A stretch of DNA of 56,387 nucleotides from the NCBI GenBank assembly GCA_017466325.1, contig JAFTUK010000038.1, forward strand, positions 1-56,387. The letters run 5' to 3'. Each line of letters starts with the position of its first letter. Position 1 is the stretch's first letter. The stretch is from Bacteroidaceae bacterium. Lineage in GTDB: Bacteria > Bacteroidota > Bacteroidia > Bacteroidales > Bacteroidaceae. The notes under the pieces are model-generated. The model saw only the letters and a program-made list of their open reading frames with translations. It searched no databases and was not told the DNA's origin. Shown here piece after piece: positions 7,941-16,558 of the stretch. The translations under genes were made by a program, and so were the position numbers.

Positions 7941-10256
7941 CTACGCCTTAATCACCATTGCCGGTTTTTCCTTGAAGCACATCTTCACCTTGTAGGCAAC
8001 AAGGATGGAGACAACGGATACAATCAGCACAATGATGCAGAGTGCAGGCATTACGCCAAGTGTTATTTGCTCGCTATATGTTTCAAGCCACATAGTCATC
8101 ATTATATAGCCTATGCACAGACCCATGGCACTGCCAATGAATGTGATGAGGAGATAGGTGCGTAGGGTCTTGCCTAAGCATATAGAGTATGTGGCACCAA
8201 AGATGCGACGGATGGCCAATGAACGGCGTTGGCGCTGGAGGTCGGCACTGATGAGTGTCAACAAACCGAAGAGTGCGATGCAGAAACCTATGGCAGAGAG
8301 AACTGAATATAGTTTCAGGTAGTTCTGCTCCTTCTCGTAAGTATCAGATATCATATCTCCAAAGTTGACCACACGGACAAGTCCGGCATCCACATTCATG
8401 TCCCTACGACGCAACAGATCCTCCACGGCTGCTATACCTTCTTTCTCCTTGCCGGGATGGAAACTGAAGTAGGCAACATTTGTGTTCCAAGAATTATGGT
8501 AATGGCTATAGGCAACCAAGTAGGGGTCTTGATGCATATTTATTGTACAAATATCCAAGATACCTACTGCTTCCAAACCATTTGGCAGAAAGGGATTCTC
8601 TGGTGTGATGCCAAAATACTTCGCGGTATTTGTTGCGAGCAAAATCTGGCCCATTTTCATTTCAAACTCCCCATCTGCATCTTTCCATAGATTTGGCTTG
8701 ATTTCGAATAGACGCATTGCAGCAGGAGTCAATTGCAAGGTCCACATATTCTTGTCAAATCCCTCAAAGGGCGTGACAGTATTTGAGGTAACATCATAAA
8801 ACGGGGCTTGTACGATACAGGTGTCTACTGCTGCTATTGATGCAACTTCATGTGCAAATTCGGTGGAACTGACCAGAACCTGATTTTTTGCATCAGTAGT
8901 TTTTATAGTGTAGACTTTGTGTGCATTAAATCCCAAGCCATCGTGGCTGACATACCTCAATTGTCTGCCACCATTCCACACCAGAAAGAGCAATAATACG
9001 CTGACGCTTATCTGCGTTGTTACAAAGATATGGTTCAGAAACGAGGAATTGCCTTGCGGTGCGCCATGGATGGCTTTCTTGTACTTTTTGTGTTGCAGAT
9101 ACACAGGTATTGTGCACAGAAAAATCAAGAGCACCACCATTGCGAACCATACCGTCACGAGCCATTGCATCACATCGCATTCCGGCATCTGCATATACTC
9201 CAGGAAAGCTTTGTAACCCAGTTCCTGTATTATGCACGCACAAAATCCAACGGCAAGAAGTACCAATAGCACCTCGGCATAGATGCGTCGCAAGGTGTCG
9301 GAACCTGCACCGAAACTCAATCTTAGGCGATGCTCTGTCCAACGGCTTTCGGCATTTGTATTAAGCAATGCCAAGTATGAGAATGACGCAGATATGAGCA
9401 ACAAGGCAGACAGTATAAGGAATATTCCAGGATAAAGGGCTGCCTTCCAGAAACTGCTATTGCTCCACAACAAGTGAAACATTCTTACTGGTACCAGTCT
9501 TAATGCTGCTACCTTGTCCTCCATATTCTCATTGTTCTGTTCTATCAATGCCATCAATGCCTTGCTATCTGTGGTCCTTGTAACAATCAATGCGGTATTG
9601 GTTTTACATGTGTATTTACTAAACCATGTCACATTCTCGATCTTACGATATAAAAACGCCTGAGCACCTGTAATCATGCTTCCTTCTTCTCCTTTGACTA
9701 TACCACATACTTTTGCCTGTATGCTTTTGTTATGGTCTTCTTCTAAAGTTATCTCCACCATAGTACCCACCAAATCGGTTGTGCCATACAGAACCTGTGC
9801 GGCTTGTTCGGAGACGACCACTTCACCTTCTTCTTGTACAGGTCGGCCGTAGATAAAATCCGCTTGTACCACATCAAAGAATTCGGGAGTTACCAATAGC
9901 ATAGTCTTAGTCTGATTGGATGCACTATCTGTCCTTCCTTTTAATTTATTGCCACTTAGTGATGCCATTGAAGCAATCATACCTTCAGGCATATTCTTTG
10001 TCAGTTCGCGTGCTTTTTTTACCGTAAAGAAATAATTGGATTGTGTGAGTCCTTCTGGTGTGTATGCTTGTAAAGCATATACATCGGCATCGTCACCGAT
10101 GCCATGTTCTTCGTGCGTTATTTCCCATATACCAGCAGCGGAGAATACGAAGGCTGCCATGGCAAAGGAGAGTATGCCCACTATGAGGCAGGTCTGTAGC
10201 TTGTTGCGCTTGATGTGGCGAAGGGCCTGAACGAAATTGATGAATAGTAACTTCAT
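7941..10256 (-). CDS. ABC transporter permease with two FtsX domains
   Basis: A 771-residue inner-membrane protein with eight predicted helices. One lies near residue 25, followed by a long periplasmic MacB_PCD-like domain. Three helices follow in the first FtsX domain (about 270-400) and one near 420. A second periplasmic domain then leads to three C-terminal helices (about 650-760). The cytoplasmic motif SLAIRRIFGAT before the sixth helix is the usual FtsX coupling region. This is the double-length architecture common in Bacteroidota. It is the first gene after a perfect -24/-12 promoter and two enhancer-like palindromes, so it is the most direct candidate target of the sigma-54 regulator encoded just upstream. 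Confidence 0.92.
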   Translation of the reverse strand: MKLLFINFVQALRHIKRNKLQTCLIVGILSFAMAAFVFSAAGIWEITHEEHGIGDDADVYALQAYTPEGLTQSNYFFTVKKARELTKNMPEGMIASMASLSGNKLKGRTDSASNQTKTMLLVTPEFFDVVQADFIYGRPVQEEGEVVVSEQAAQVLYGTTDLVGTMVEITLEEDHNKSIQAKVCGIVKGEEGSMITGAQAFLYRKIENVTWFSKYTCKTNTALIVTRTTDSKALMALIEQNNENMEDKVAALRLVPVRMFHLLWSNSSFWKAALYPGIFLILSALLLISASFSYLALLNTNAESRWTEHRLRLSFGAGSDTLRRIYAEVLLVLLAVGFCACIIQELGYKAFLEYMQMPECDVMQWLVTVWFAMVVLLIFLCTIPVYLQHKKYKKAIHGAPQGNSSFLNHIFVTTQISVSVLLLFLVWNGGRQLRYVSHDGLGFNAHKVYTIKTTDAKNQVLVSSTEFAHEVASIAAVDTCIVQAPFYDVTSNTVTPFEGFDKNMWTLQLTPAAMRLFEIKPNLWKDADGEFEMKMGQILLATNTAKYFGITPENPFLPNGLEAVGILDICTINMHQDPYLVAYSHYHNSWNTNVAYFSFHPGKEKEGIAAVEDLLRRRDMNVDAGLVRVVNFGDMISDTYEKEQNYLKLYSVLSAIGFCIALFGLLTLISADLQRQRRSLAIRRIFGATYSICLGKTLRTYLLITFIGSAMGLCIGYIMMTMWLETYSEQITLGVMPALCIIVLIVSVVSILVAYKVKMCFKEKPAMVIKA

Positions 10257-10337
10257 AGGATCTGTTGTTTTGGTTTAACGGTTATTGCTGTTCGTATCAA
10301 GGACACCGTAGTGCGGTTGGTCCTATGTATATACTCT

Positions 10338-10353
10338 TGCAAAAACCGTGCCA
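10338..10353 (-). promoter_or_regulatory. Sigma-54 (-24/-12) promoter
   Basis: On the minus strand it reads TGGCAC-GGTTT-TTGCA, a full match to the RpoN consensus TGGCAC-N5-TTGCA with the correct GG-N10-GC spacing. It ends about 80 bp before the permease start at 10256 and lies downstream of two 14-bp palindromes. Confidence 0.9.
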
Positions 10354-10409
10354 AACATCTTATCTGCTGATTATGCAATAGTTACAGCGTTATGCCGGTT
10401 CTCAAAACC

Positions 10410-10444
10410 GTGCGCCAGCGCACATCAGGTGTGCGGAATCGCAC
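10410..10444 (-). promoter_or_regulatory. Two enhancer-like palindromes (UAS) for the sigma-54 regulator
   Basis: GTGCGCCAGCGCAC (10410-10423) and GTGCGGAATCGCAC (10431-10444) share GTGCG-N4-CGCAC and are 21 bp apart centre to centre, i.e. on one face of the helix. They lie roughly 60-95 bp upstream of the -24 element, a normal enhancer distance. The first is identical to a site at 13212-13225 ahead of the regulator gene. Confidence 0.8.
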
Positions 10445-10462
10445 GAATAGTTTTTCGTTTCC

Positions 10463-11692
10463 CTAAGGTAGTGTTATCGTGAATACACTTCCGTGTTGAG
10501 GTTGTGACTTTACGGATATGCGTCCGCCATGACGCTGGATTATCTGCTTGCAGAGGCTCAGGCCTATGCCGGACCCTTGTGGCTTGGTAGTGAAGAACGG
10601 TATGAAGATGCTGTTAATCACTTCGGGCAGGATGCCTTGTCCGTAATCGCGGACGGAAATTTCTATGTGGCCGTTGGCATTGCGAGCCACGTTGATGTCT
10701 ATAGGACCGGGACCCGCCTCGGAAGCATTGTTGACAAGATTCACCAGAACCTGCATCAGCAGGCGAGGGTCGGCATTGACTTCCAGAGTGGAGGGTGTGG
10801 CATTGCACCTCAGGCGCTGGCCGTAGAACTCCATCAGGTCGTTGAAATATTCCTGCACGGGTATTGCTTCGCATTGAGGCTGGGGTATGCGTGTCAACTT
10901 GCGGTAGTTGTTGACAAAGTCCAGCAACCCCTTGCTGCGCCGGTGTATTACGCTCAGTGCCTGTTCTGACTCGGTGGCAGTGTTGGAGGAATGGGAATCC
11001 TTGTGTTCTGAAAGGCCGATGATGGGAGTGAGCGAGTTCATAATCTCATGCGTCAGCACGCTCACCAACTTCTGCCATGCCTCTATCTCCGTTTCTTCCA
11101 GTACCTCGTGTATATCCCTGAGGCTGACAACGCGGTAGGTCTGCCTGTCCAGTACAAACTTGCGCGAGCATACCAGCATCTCGTACACCGTATTGTGGTG
11201 GGTGTGTGTCACCTTGTGTGCCGAGCGTGTTGCTATCCATTCCTGTGGCAAGCCGTGCATGGAACCGAGCATAAGTATGGAGGCACGGTTCTGCCATGTT
11301 ATCTCGCCATCCTCCCTGCACACGAGTACACCGGTGTCCACTTCGTCAAGAACCTGCTCGTAGTAGTGCTGGCGTATGGCTTCGCTTTGCAGACGTTGTC
11401 TGAATATGTCAAACGTGAGGTTCAGTTCCCTGACAAGCGTACGCCCAAGACAGCCCTTGGACGAAGAAACCCTGTCCGACGTGTCCCCCATGCGTATCAG
11501 TTCTATTGTGCCAAGCATGGTGGACAATAGATGCTTTTGCATGGAGACGATATATATAATAAGGAATACCTGCACCAGCAGGCATCCGAAGGCGCTGAAG
11601 TAGAAATCGTGCAGCAGACACGCTACCAAGGCATAGGCGCTGAGTGTGAGCAGGACGGTTGTGCACAGAACCTTTAGGGTGAATCTTGTCAT
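10463..11692 (-). CDS. Membrane sensor histidine kinase (NtrB/NtrY-like)
   Basis: A 409-residue kinase. Two transmembrane helices lie at about 8-28 and 30-50, then a PAS-like domain (about 105-195). The H-box is VLTHEIMNSLTPI with H215. The ATPase domain has the N-box NLVNNASEA and G-boxes DYGQGI and GSGIGLSLCKQI. The loop between the helices is very short, so the signal is probably sensed in the membrane or the cytoplasm. Its start overlaps the end of the sigma-54 regulator gene by 4 bp (ATGA-type coupling), so the two are a cognate pair. The 206-bp gap to the permease carries the sigma-54 promoter. Confidence 0.93.
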   Translation of the reverse strand: MTRFTLKVLCTTVLLTLSAYALVACLLHDFYFSAFGCLLVQVFLIIYIVSMQKHLLSTMLGTIELIRMGDTSDRVSSSKGCLGRTLVRELNLTFDIFRQRLQSEAIRQHYYEQVLDEVDTGVLVCREDGEITWQNRASILMLGSMHGLPQEWIATRSAHKVTHTHHNTVYEMLVCSRKFVLDRQTYRVVSLRDIHEVLEETEIEAWQKLVSVLTHEIMNSLTPIIGLSEHKDSHSSNTATESEQALSVIHRRSKGLLDFVNNYRKLTRIPQPQCEAIPVQEYFNDLMEFYGQRLRCNATPSTLEVNADPRLLMQVLVNLVNNASEAGPGPIDINVARNANGHIEISVRDYGQGILPEVINSIFIPFFTTKPQGSGIGLSLCKQIIQRHGGRISVKSQPQHGSVFTITLP

Positions 11693-13050
11693 AGGCCGTA
11701 CTTCTCCATCTTTCGGTACAACATGAATCGGGTAATACCCAACAGTTTGGATGCACGGCTTACATTGCCTTCACAACGCGCCAGCGCCCGCTCTATTGAG
11801 ATGCGCTCCACGGTTTCCAGATCGAGCGTGTCTTCCGGATTGGCAGAGGGAGGCCTGTTGAAACTATCGGCCGGCAGGTCGTTTATGCCAATAACGGACT
11901 TCTTGCACAGGATAACGCCACGCTCTATCAGATGTTGCAGTTCGCGCACATTGCCCGGCCAACTGTATTCCTTCAGTCGTTTGAGCAGTTCGGCAGAAAG
12001 TCCGGTGATGTTCTTGGAATACTTGCGGGCATAGATGTTGGTAAAGTGCTTTGCCAGCAGGGGAATGTCTGTAATGCGTTCGCGCAATGGCGGAACACGC
12101 AGTTCTATGGTATTGATGCGGTAGAGCAGGTCCTGGCGGAAGGTTCCCTCTGCCACTGCTCTGTGTATGTCAATATTGGTGGCGCAGATAAGGCGGACAT
12201 CAATGGGGACGACCTTGGTGGAGCCAAGGCGTGAGCATTGGCGCTTCTCTATGCAGGTCAGCAGCTTTGCCTGAATCTCTGTCCTTAGATTTCCTATCTC
12301 GTCCAGAAACAGGGTTCCGCCATTGGCGCTCTCCATGCGTCCTGCCTTGGAACTCAGGGCACCGGTGAAGGCACCTCGCTCATATCCGAACAATTCGCCT
12401 TCAAATAAGGTCTCGGGTACAGCTCCCAGGTCAATGCCTACAAAGGGTTTGCTATTGCGCAAGGAATGCCTGTAGATGTATCGTGCCAGGACATCCTTGC
12501 CCGTACCGTTCTCGCCAAGGATGAGTATGTTGGCATCCGTTTTGGCCACTTCCCTGGCAAGGGTAAGCAGCTGTTGCATGGATTCGCTTTCGCCTATTAT
12601 CTCCGTGTCGGCATGCGAGGTGCCTGTGGATTGCGCTCTCGCCGTAGATTCCTCGCAGCCCAAACCTTTCAGCCGCATGGCAGAAGAAAGCATTGTCATC
12701 AGTTGGCCCCTCTCCCAAGGCTTGGGCAGGAAGTCTGTGGCACCTGCCTTGATGGCGCGTACCACTTTGGGAGTATCGCTATAGGCAGTCATCATGATAA
12801 CAGCCAGGGTCTTGTCTATCTTCAGCATATCCCTGAGCAACTGGAATCCCTCTTCACCGCTTACGGCGTCGCGGGTGAAGTTCATGTCCATCAGCACTAC
12901 ATCTGGTTTATACTTCTTGCATAGCATCAGGGCACGCTCGGGTGTGTAGGCAACTCTTACCCATTCGCATCGTGGCGCCAACTGGTTGTTGATGGTGAAA
13001 AGCACATCGGCATTGTCGTCGACAACAAGGATTTTTCCAAACTTCTCCAT
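11689..13050 (-). CDS. Sigma-54-dependent response regulator, NtrC family
   Basis: A 453-residue activator with a receiver domain (1-125; acidic pair D11-D12, phospho-acceptor D55). The AAA+ domain (about 150-380) has Walker A GENGTGKD and an intact GAFTGA loop, needed to contact sigma-54. The C-terminal Fis-type helix-turn-helix (about 405-453) contains EGNVSRASKLLGITRFMLY. All parts for RpoN-dependent activation are present. Palindromes upstream of its own gene match those upstream of the ABC permease, so autoregulation plus exporter control is the expected circuit. It is the first gene of the regulator-kinase pair. Confidence 0.95.
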   Translation of the reverse strand: MEKFGKILVVDDNADVLFTINNQLAPRCEWVRVAYTPERALMLCKKYKPDVVLMDMNFTRDAVSGEEGFQLLRDMLKIDKTLAVIMMTAYSDTPKVVRAIKAGATDFLPKPWERGQLMTMLSSAMRLKGLGCEESTARAQSTGTSHADTEIIGESESMQQLLTLAREVAKTDANILILGENGTGKDVLARYIYRHSLRNSKPFVGIDLGAVPETLFEGELFGYERGAFTGALSSKAGRMESANGGTLFLDEIGNLRTEIQAKLLTCIEKRQCSRLGSTKVVPIDVRLICATNIDIHRAVAEGTFRQDLLYRINTIELRVPPLRERITDIPLLAKHFTNIYARKYSKNITGLSAELLKRLKEYSWPGNVRELQHLIERGVILCKKSVIGINDLPADSFNRPPSANPEDTLDLETVERISIERALARCEGNVSRASKLLGITRFMLYRKMEKYGL

Positions 13051-13086
13051 TCTATGTCAAAAGCAGATTACATTGTCATATGCACG

Positions 13087-13094
13087 CAAAATTA
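13087..13094 (-). promoter_or_regulatory. Possible Bacteroidota -7 element for the regulator gene
   Basis: On the minus strand it reads TAATTTTG, fitting TAnnTTTG, 37 bp before the regulator ATG. No TTG is found at the usual 19-20 nt upstream. A weak alternative is an RpoN-like GG-N10-GC at 13124-13139 (TGGTTC-TTTTA-GAGCA). Neither is firm. Confidence 0.3.
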
Positions 13095-13145
13095 TACATA
13101 ATAAACGACTCTGCACAGGACAATGCTCTAAAAGAACCATGTTAA

Positions 13146-13179
13146 GAGTAAAAGTGTGCGGTACCGCACACTTTTACTC
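13146..13179. promoter_or_regulatory. 34-bp perfect palindrome with UAS core
   Basis: Two 17-nt arms (13146-13162 and 13163-13179) are exact reverse complements. The centre holds GTGCGGTACCGCAC (13156-13169), the same GTGCG-N4-CGCAC pattern as the sites ahead of the permease. It lies about 100 bp upstream of the regulator gene and is likely an operator or enhancer for that protein. Confidence 0.8.
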
Positions 13180-13211
13180 CTTTACACTTCCATCGTGTCC
13201 ATGAACCTGCC

Positions 13212-13225
13212 GTGCGCCAGCGCAC
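13212..13225. promoter_or_regulatory. Enhancer-like palindrome (UAS), second site ahead of the regulator
   Basis: GTGCGCCAGCGCAC is identical to the site at 10410-10423. Its centre is 56 bp from that of the 13156-13169 core. Confidence 0.8.
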
Positions 13226-13296
13226 AATCGCATCCTTCTGTTTAATACGATAACTTGCGTAAGTGTGGTTTCAATATTGTGCAACCTTCCTAAAAA

Positions 13297-13370
13297 AGTA
13301 AAGGCCATTACTTTGCGAAGTTAAGACCTTTACATTACGAAGTAAAGGCCTTTACATTGCGAAGCAAGTA
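13297..13370. repeat. 22-bp tandem repeat, about 3.3 units
   Basis: Units start at 13297, 13319, 13341 and (partial) 13363, exactly 22 bp apart. The type sequence is AGTAAAGGCCTTTACATTGC plus GA. Each junction places GTAAAGGCC beside GGCCTTTAC, so the array can fold into alternating hairpins. It lies between the second barrel gene's stop and the regulator promoter region. Confidence 0.8.
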
Positions 13371-13430
13371 CTACTGCCTTTGGGAGTGTGTGTTTCCTGC
13401 ATGATAGATGTGTGTTTCTTTGCGGGATAA

Positions 13431-16115
13431 TTATTTTTTCTTCGTAGCAAAACGATACTTCACGCTCAGCATAGCATACCTACCGAGAGTATTATTGTAC
13501 GTATTGGTGAGAGAGGTGGCATCGTACATGCGAGTGAAGCCGGTGTTCTCATTCAGCAAATCATGGGCAGATATTTCGACAAGAAGATTCTTTCCTTTCA
13601 AAAAGTGGCGTTCGATAGAGAAGTCCATCATGAGCCAGTCCATGCGTTTGCGGTCAGCATGGTATGCCGCATAGTTCTGGTAATTTATTACAGCATCGAA
13701 GTTGAGCGACCAAGGCAGTTGCCATGTCAGACGTCCTTGGATGTGGTGTTGCCACAGTTCTTTATTATTGCCAGCGATGTAAGTGCTACGGTTGTTCTCA
13801 AGAGTAAGTTCGTAGGCGATGGATGCATCAATATTACTAAACTTCGCACGAGGCTTTACTTTTGCCGAGTAAGCATGGAGATAGTTGCTGTTGAGCATGG
13901 GCTGTTCATCTTTATGTCCTACCACGGCATAACTGTTGGTGTGGTGTATGTGTGCATTGGCAGATACATCCAGCCAAAAACGTTGTGAACGGTCGAGTGG
14001 AGTGGTAAAGTTGGCCCCCAGACTGCCATACCAGTTGCCTGAGACGTTGATGGGTGTAGAGGTTACCTCGCCACTGACACGGTCATAGGTCATGAGGTTT
14101 GTGAAATCATTCTCAATAAAGGCTACGTTGAGGTTGGCACTCAGTTGCCGTGTCACTTTGCTGCTATCTGCACGGTAACTGATGAGATCTTTGTTGTATG
14201 AACTTCGCAGATTGTATTTGGTACTTTTCTTCAAAGCCTCGTTGCCATAAATGATATATTGGGGGTCGGCCATATCAGGATAGGTTACGAGCGATAGAAT
14301 GTCGGGTAGTGTGTGCGAAATGTCTCCATAGAATCGCAGAGTACCCAGTTTGTCTGTGCTGAATCTAAACTGTGATTTAAGATCCACATATATATAGTCG
14401 CGCTCTGGAGTGAGTGTTGGCAATGTTCCCTTGGTATAGTATAACCGTTCCTTGGCGAAACAGATAGTGGGCCAAAGTTCCATATAGAATATCTCTTTGC
14501 CAAGATCTATGGCTGGTGTTATGGAGTGAGTATTACTTGTAGACTCCCAATGTCGGGTGGTCTCGTCCTCCATTGCTACAGAGCGCCACGAGGCATCGGT
14601 AGGCAAAGTGCCAAAGAGTTCGTGCGATGTGGTAGGGTCGTTGTAGACACCACCCAGATTGTTTAGCAAATATCCATGTTCGTCATGTTCTTCATGCTGG
14701 TATTTGTAGTCGTATACCAAAGACGTACAGAAATAATTAAATCCCTTGACATCATAATACTTCATAATCCTTGCCTTTACATCTTGCTTGGAATTGTTGC
14801 TCTGCATATCCTTGTAGCGGTTAATCAAGGTGGAGTTTGTATGTTCTGTATTGAAATACTTGTAGTATGTCTGGTTGTGTTCTGCCCCACTATCGTATCC
14901 TATGTGCATATTATGAAAGAGGGAGATGTATATGTCCTTATCAGCAATAGCATGAGTTATTTTCAGATTATGATCATACTTTGCAGCATCGCCCCGATTC
15001 AGTACAGACTTGCGTTGAAGGTCTATGACTGAAGGCTGATAAGGCGGAGCTATGGAGAGGTATAGCAAGGTGTCGGCAAGGTGTTCGCCATACTCAGGAC
15101 GTTCGTTCCAATTAGCTGTAAGAGAAGACAGATTCTCGGTGTGCTGATGAATGTCTAAATTTCCTTGGTAACTCAAGGACGTGGCATCGGCTATTTTCCA
15201 GTCGAGTCTCATCATTGCGGCAATACGGTCGGTGTCGCTATTCTTTTGTACATCAGAGGCAGAGTACATGCTTCCGTCAGACAGATATAGTTCGCGCTCT
15301 GTCTGAGTGTTATTGTCATGCTGTTCCTTATTGTAATCCACGCTACCCTCTATCTTGAAGTATCCCTTCTGTTTCTGTCGAAGCTTGTTTTTCCAGTAAA
15401 ATGTGGCACCAGGTGTGTAATAGCGGTTATCTCCTGCCACTGCATCTCCCGGGCATTGACGTCCGTCGCCACTATACCATATCTGTTCATTGATATTATT
15501 GGCATTGCCAAATAACGATATTCGGTACTGGTCGGTAAAGGTGTTGGCAAATCCGCGACCCATGAAACGCTTGTCACTGCCGCCACCGGCAGCAATCTCG
15601 CCAGTCCATGTGCCCATGTATTTACGACGTACTGTGACATCAGCCACCAATTCACGGAAACCGTCGTCCTTTCCATGCATCATGCTGAAATCGCTATGCC
15701 GTTCATATACTTTCACATCTTTCATAATATATGATGGCAGGGTCTGCAAGGCCAGCATAGGGTCTTTGCGCGAGAAGTCAACTCCGTTGATAAGAATGCT
15801 ATTCACTTCACGTCCATTGTGATAGAGTACTCCATCCCTGAAACTCATGCCAGGCAAACGCTCAAAGGCATCGCGTAACAATGCCCCTTCCTTTATGGTT
15901 AGTGCATCCAGGTCGTAGATGGTGGTGTCGTTCTTGGTAACAAGCAGTAGTCTTGTGGCACGGACAGTTACTTCCGAAAGTGTATCTACGTTAATACTGT
16001 CTGTAGATGAGGTATTTACGGGAGTGCCCTCAGTCATTGGTAGATTGTTTGCATAGACAGATTGAAATATGGATGTAAATAGGCATCCTAATATCAGATA
16101 ATATCTATTTTTCAT
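13431..16115 (-). CDS. Second TonB-receptor-like outer-membrane beta-barrel protein
   Basis: An 894-residue protein with a signal peptide (about 1-22), a short linker, and a plug-like domain directly after it (about 45-170; LPGMSFRDGVLYHNGREVNS). The rest is a large barrel ending in an aromatic-rich strand. Unlike the barrel at 2762-5323, it lacks the N-terminal carboxypeptidase-regulatory-like domain. No TonB box or SusD partner is recognised. It stands alone between the sigma-54 regulator and the 69-residue ORF, 18 bp after the latter. Ligand unknown. Confidence 0.85.
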   Translation of the reverse strand: MKNRYYLILGCLFTSIFQSVYANNLPMTEGTPVNTSSTDSINVDTLSEVTVRATRLLLVTKNDTTIYDLDALTIKEGALLRDAFERLPGMSFRDGVLYHNGREVNSILINGVDFSRKDPMLALQTLPSYIMKDVKVYERHSDFSMMHGKDDGFRELVADVTVRRKYMGTWTGEIAAGGGSDKRFMGRGFANTFTDQYRISLFGNANNINEQIWYSGDGRQCPGDAVAGDNRYYTPGATFYWKNKLRQKQKGYFKIEGSVDYNKEQHDNNTQTERELYLSDGSMYSASDVQKNSDTDRIAAMMRLDWKIADATSLSYQGNLDIHQHTENLSSLTANWNERPEYGEHLADTLLYLSIAPPYQPSVIDLQRKSVLNRGDAAKYDHNLKITHAIADKDIYISLFHNMHIGYDSGAEHNQTYYKYFNTEHTNSTLINRYKDMQSNNSKQDVKARIMKYYDVKGFNYFCTSLVYDYKYQHEEHDEHGYLLNNLGGVYNDPTTSHELFGTLPTDASWRSVAMEDETTRHWESTSNTHSITPAIDLGKEIFYMELWPTICFAKERLYYTKGTLPTLTPERDYIYVDLKSQFRFSTDKLGTLRFYGDISHTLPDILSLVTYPDMADPQYIIYGNEALKKSTKYNLRSSYNKDLISYRADSSKVTRQLSANLNVAFIENDFTNLMTYDRVSGEVTSTPINVSGNWYGSLGANFTTPLDRSQRFWLDVSANAHIHHTNSYAVVGHKDEQPMLNSNYLHAYSAKVKPRAKFSNIDASIAYELTLENNRSTYIAGNNKELWQHHIQGRLTWQLPWSLNFDAVINYQNYAAYHADRKRMDWLMMDFSIERHFLKGKNLLVEISAHDLLNENTGFTRMYDATSLTNTYNNTLGRYAMLSVKYRFATKKK

Positions 16116-16133
16116 AATAATTCTGCTGTAAAA

Positions 16134-16343
16134 TTATAAATCTCTATTTAACCTCTGTTTCTCTGTTAATGCTAGAAATATGCAGAAAAATAGTTGATAA
16201 AAATCCAGTGGAGATATTAAACCATCTTTATTAATATCCAACATTATACGATATAACTTTTTTATTTGTGTGGGTGTTGAAGTATTGTTTATGAGCGATT
16301 CCAATATATGGTTGTTAATTTTCTCAATGTAAAAGTATGACAT
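16134..16343 (-). CDS. Small ORF with an EF-hand/dockerin-like loop
   Basis: A 69-residue ORF ending 18 bp before the barrel gene's start. Residues 36-48 read DINKDGLISPLDF, with D, N, D, L, S and D at calcium-loop positions 1, 3, 5, 7, 9 and 12, followed by a hydrophobic stretch. One loop is half of a usual EF-hand or dockerin pair. There is no signal peptide and I recognise no family. It could be a real small protein of the barrel transcript or a remnant. Confidence 0.35.
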   Translation of the reverse strand: MSYFYIEKINNHILESLINNTSTPTQIKKLYRIMLDINKDGLISPLDFYQLFFCIFLALTEKQRLNRDL

Positions 16344-16370
16344 ATAATTGGATTTAATCCCATTATTTCA

Positions 16371-16457
16371 TTACACTTTTTACACTGCCACAAAATACAG
16401 GAGGGGGTATTTGCTTTTATTTCAGTATATTATCTTTTGCTTTACACTTTTTACACT
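16371..16457. repeat. Direct repeat TTACACTTTTTACACT, two copies
   Basis: Exact 16-bp copies at 16371-16386 and 16442-16457 lie 71 bp apart, upstream of the small ORF and second barrel gene. Each copy is itself a repeat of TTACACT. The seven-helical-turn spacing would suit a regulator site, but nothing else supports that. Confidence 0.55.
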
Positions 16458-16486
16458 CAAGGTATATTGATTATTAGGTATATAAA

Positions 16487-16537
16487 AATCACCCTATCTC
16501 CCAATTTATATTTAAAATTGAAAGATAGGGTGTGATT
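16487..16537 (-). terminator. Terminator after the TPR/HTH regulator gene
   Basis: The stem AATCACCCTATCT pairs with 16523-16537 with a one-base bulge. It is followed on the minus strand by TTTTTATA and lies 22 bp beyond the stop at 16559. Confidence 0.8.
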
Positions 16538-16558
16538 GTTTAGCGGTGTTCGTGTTGG

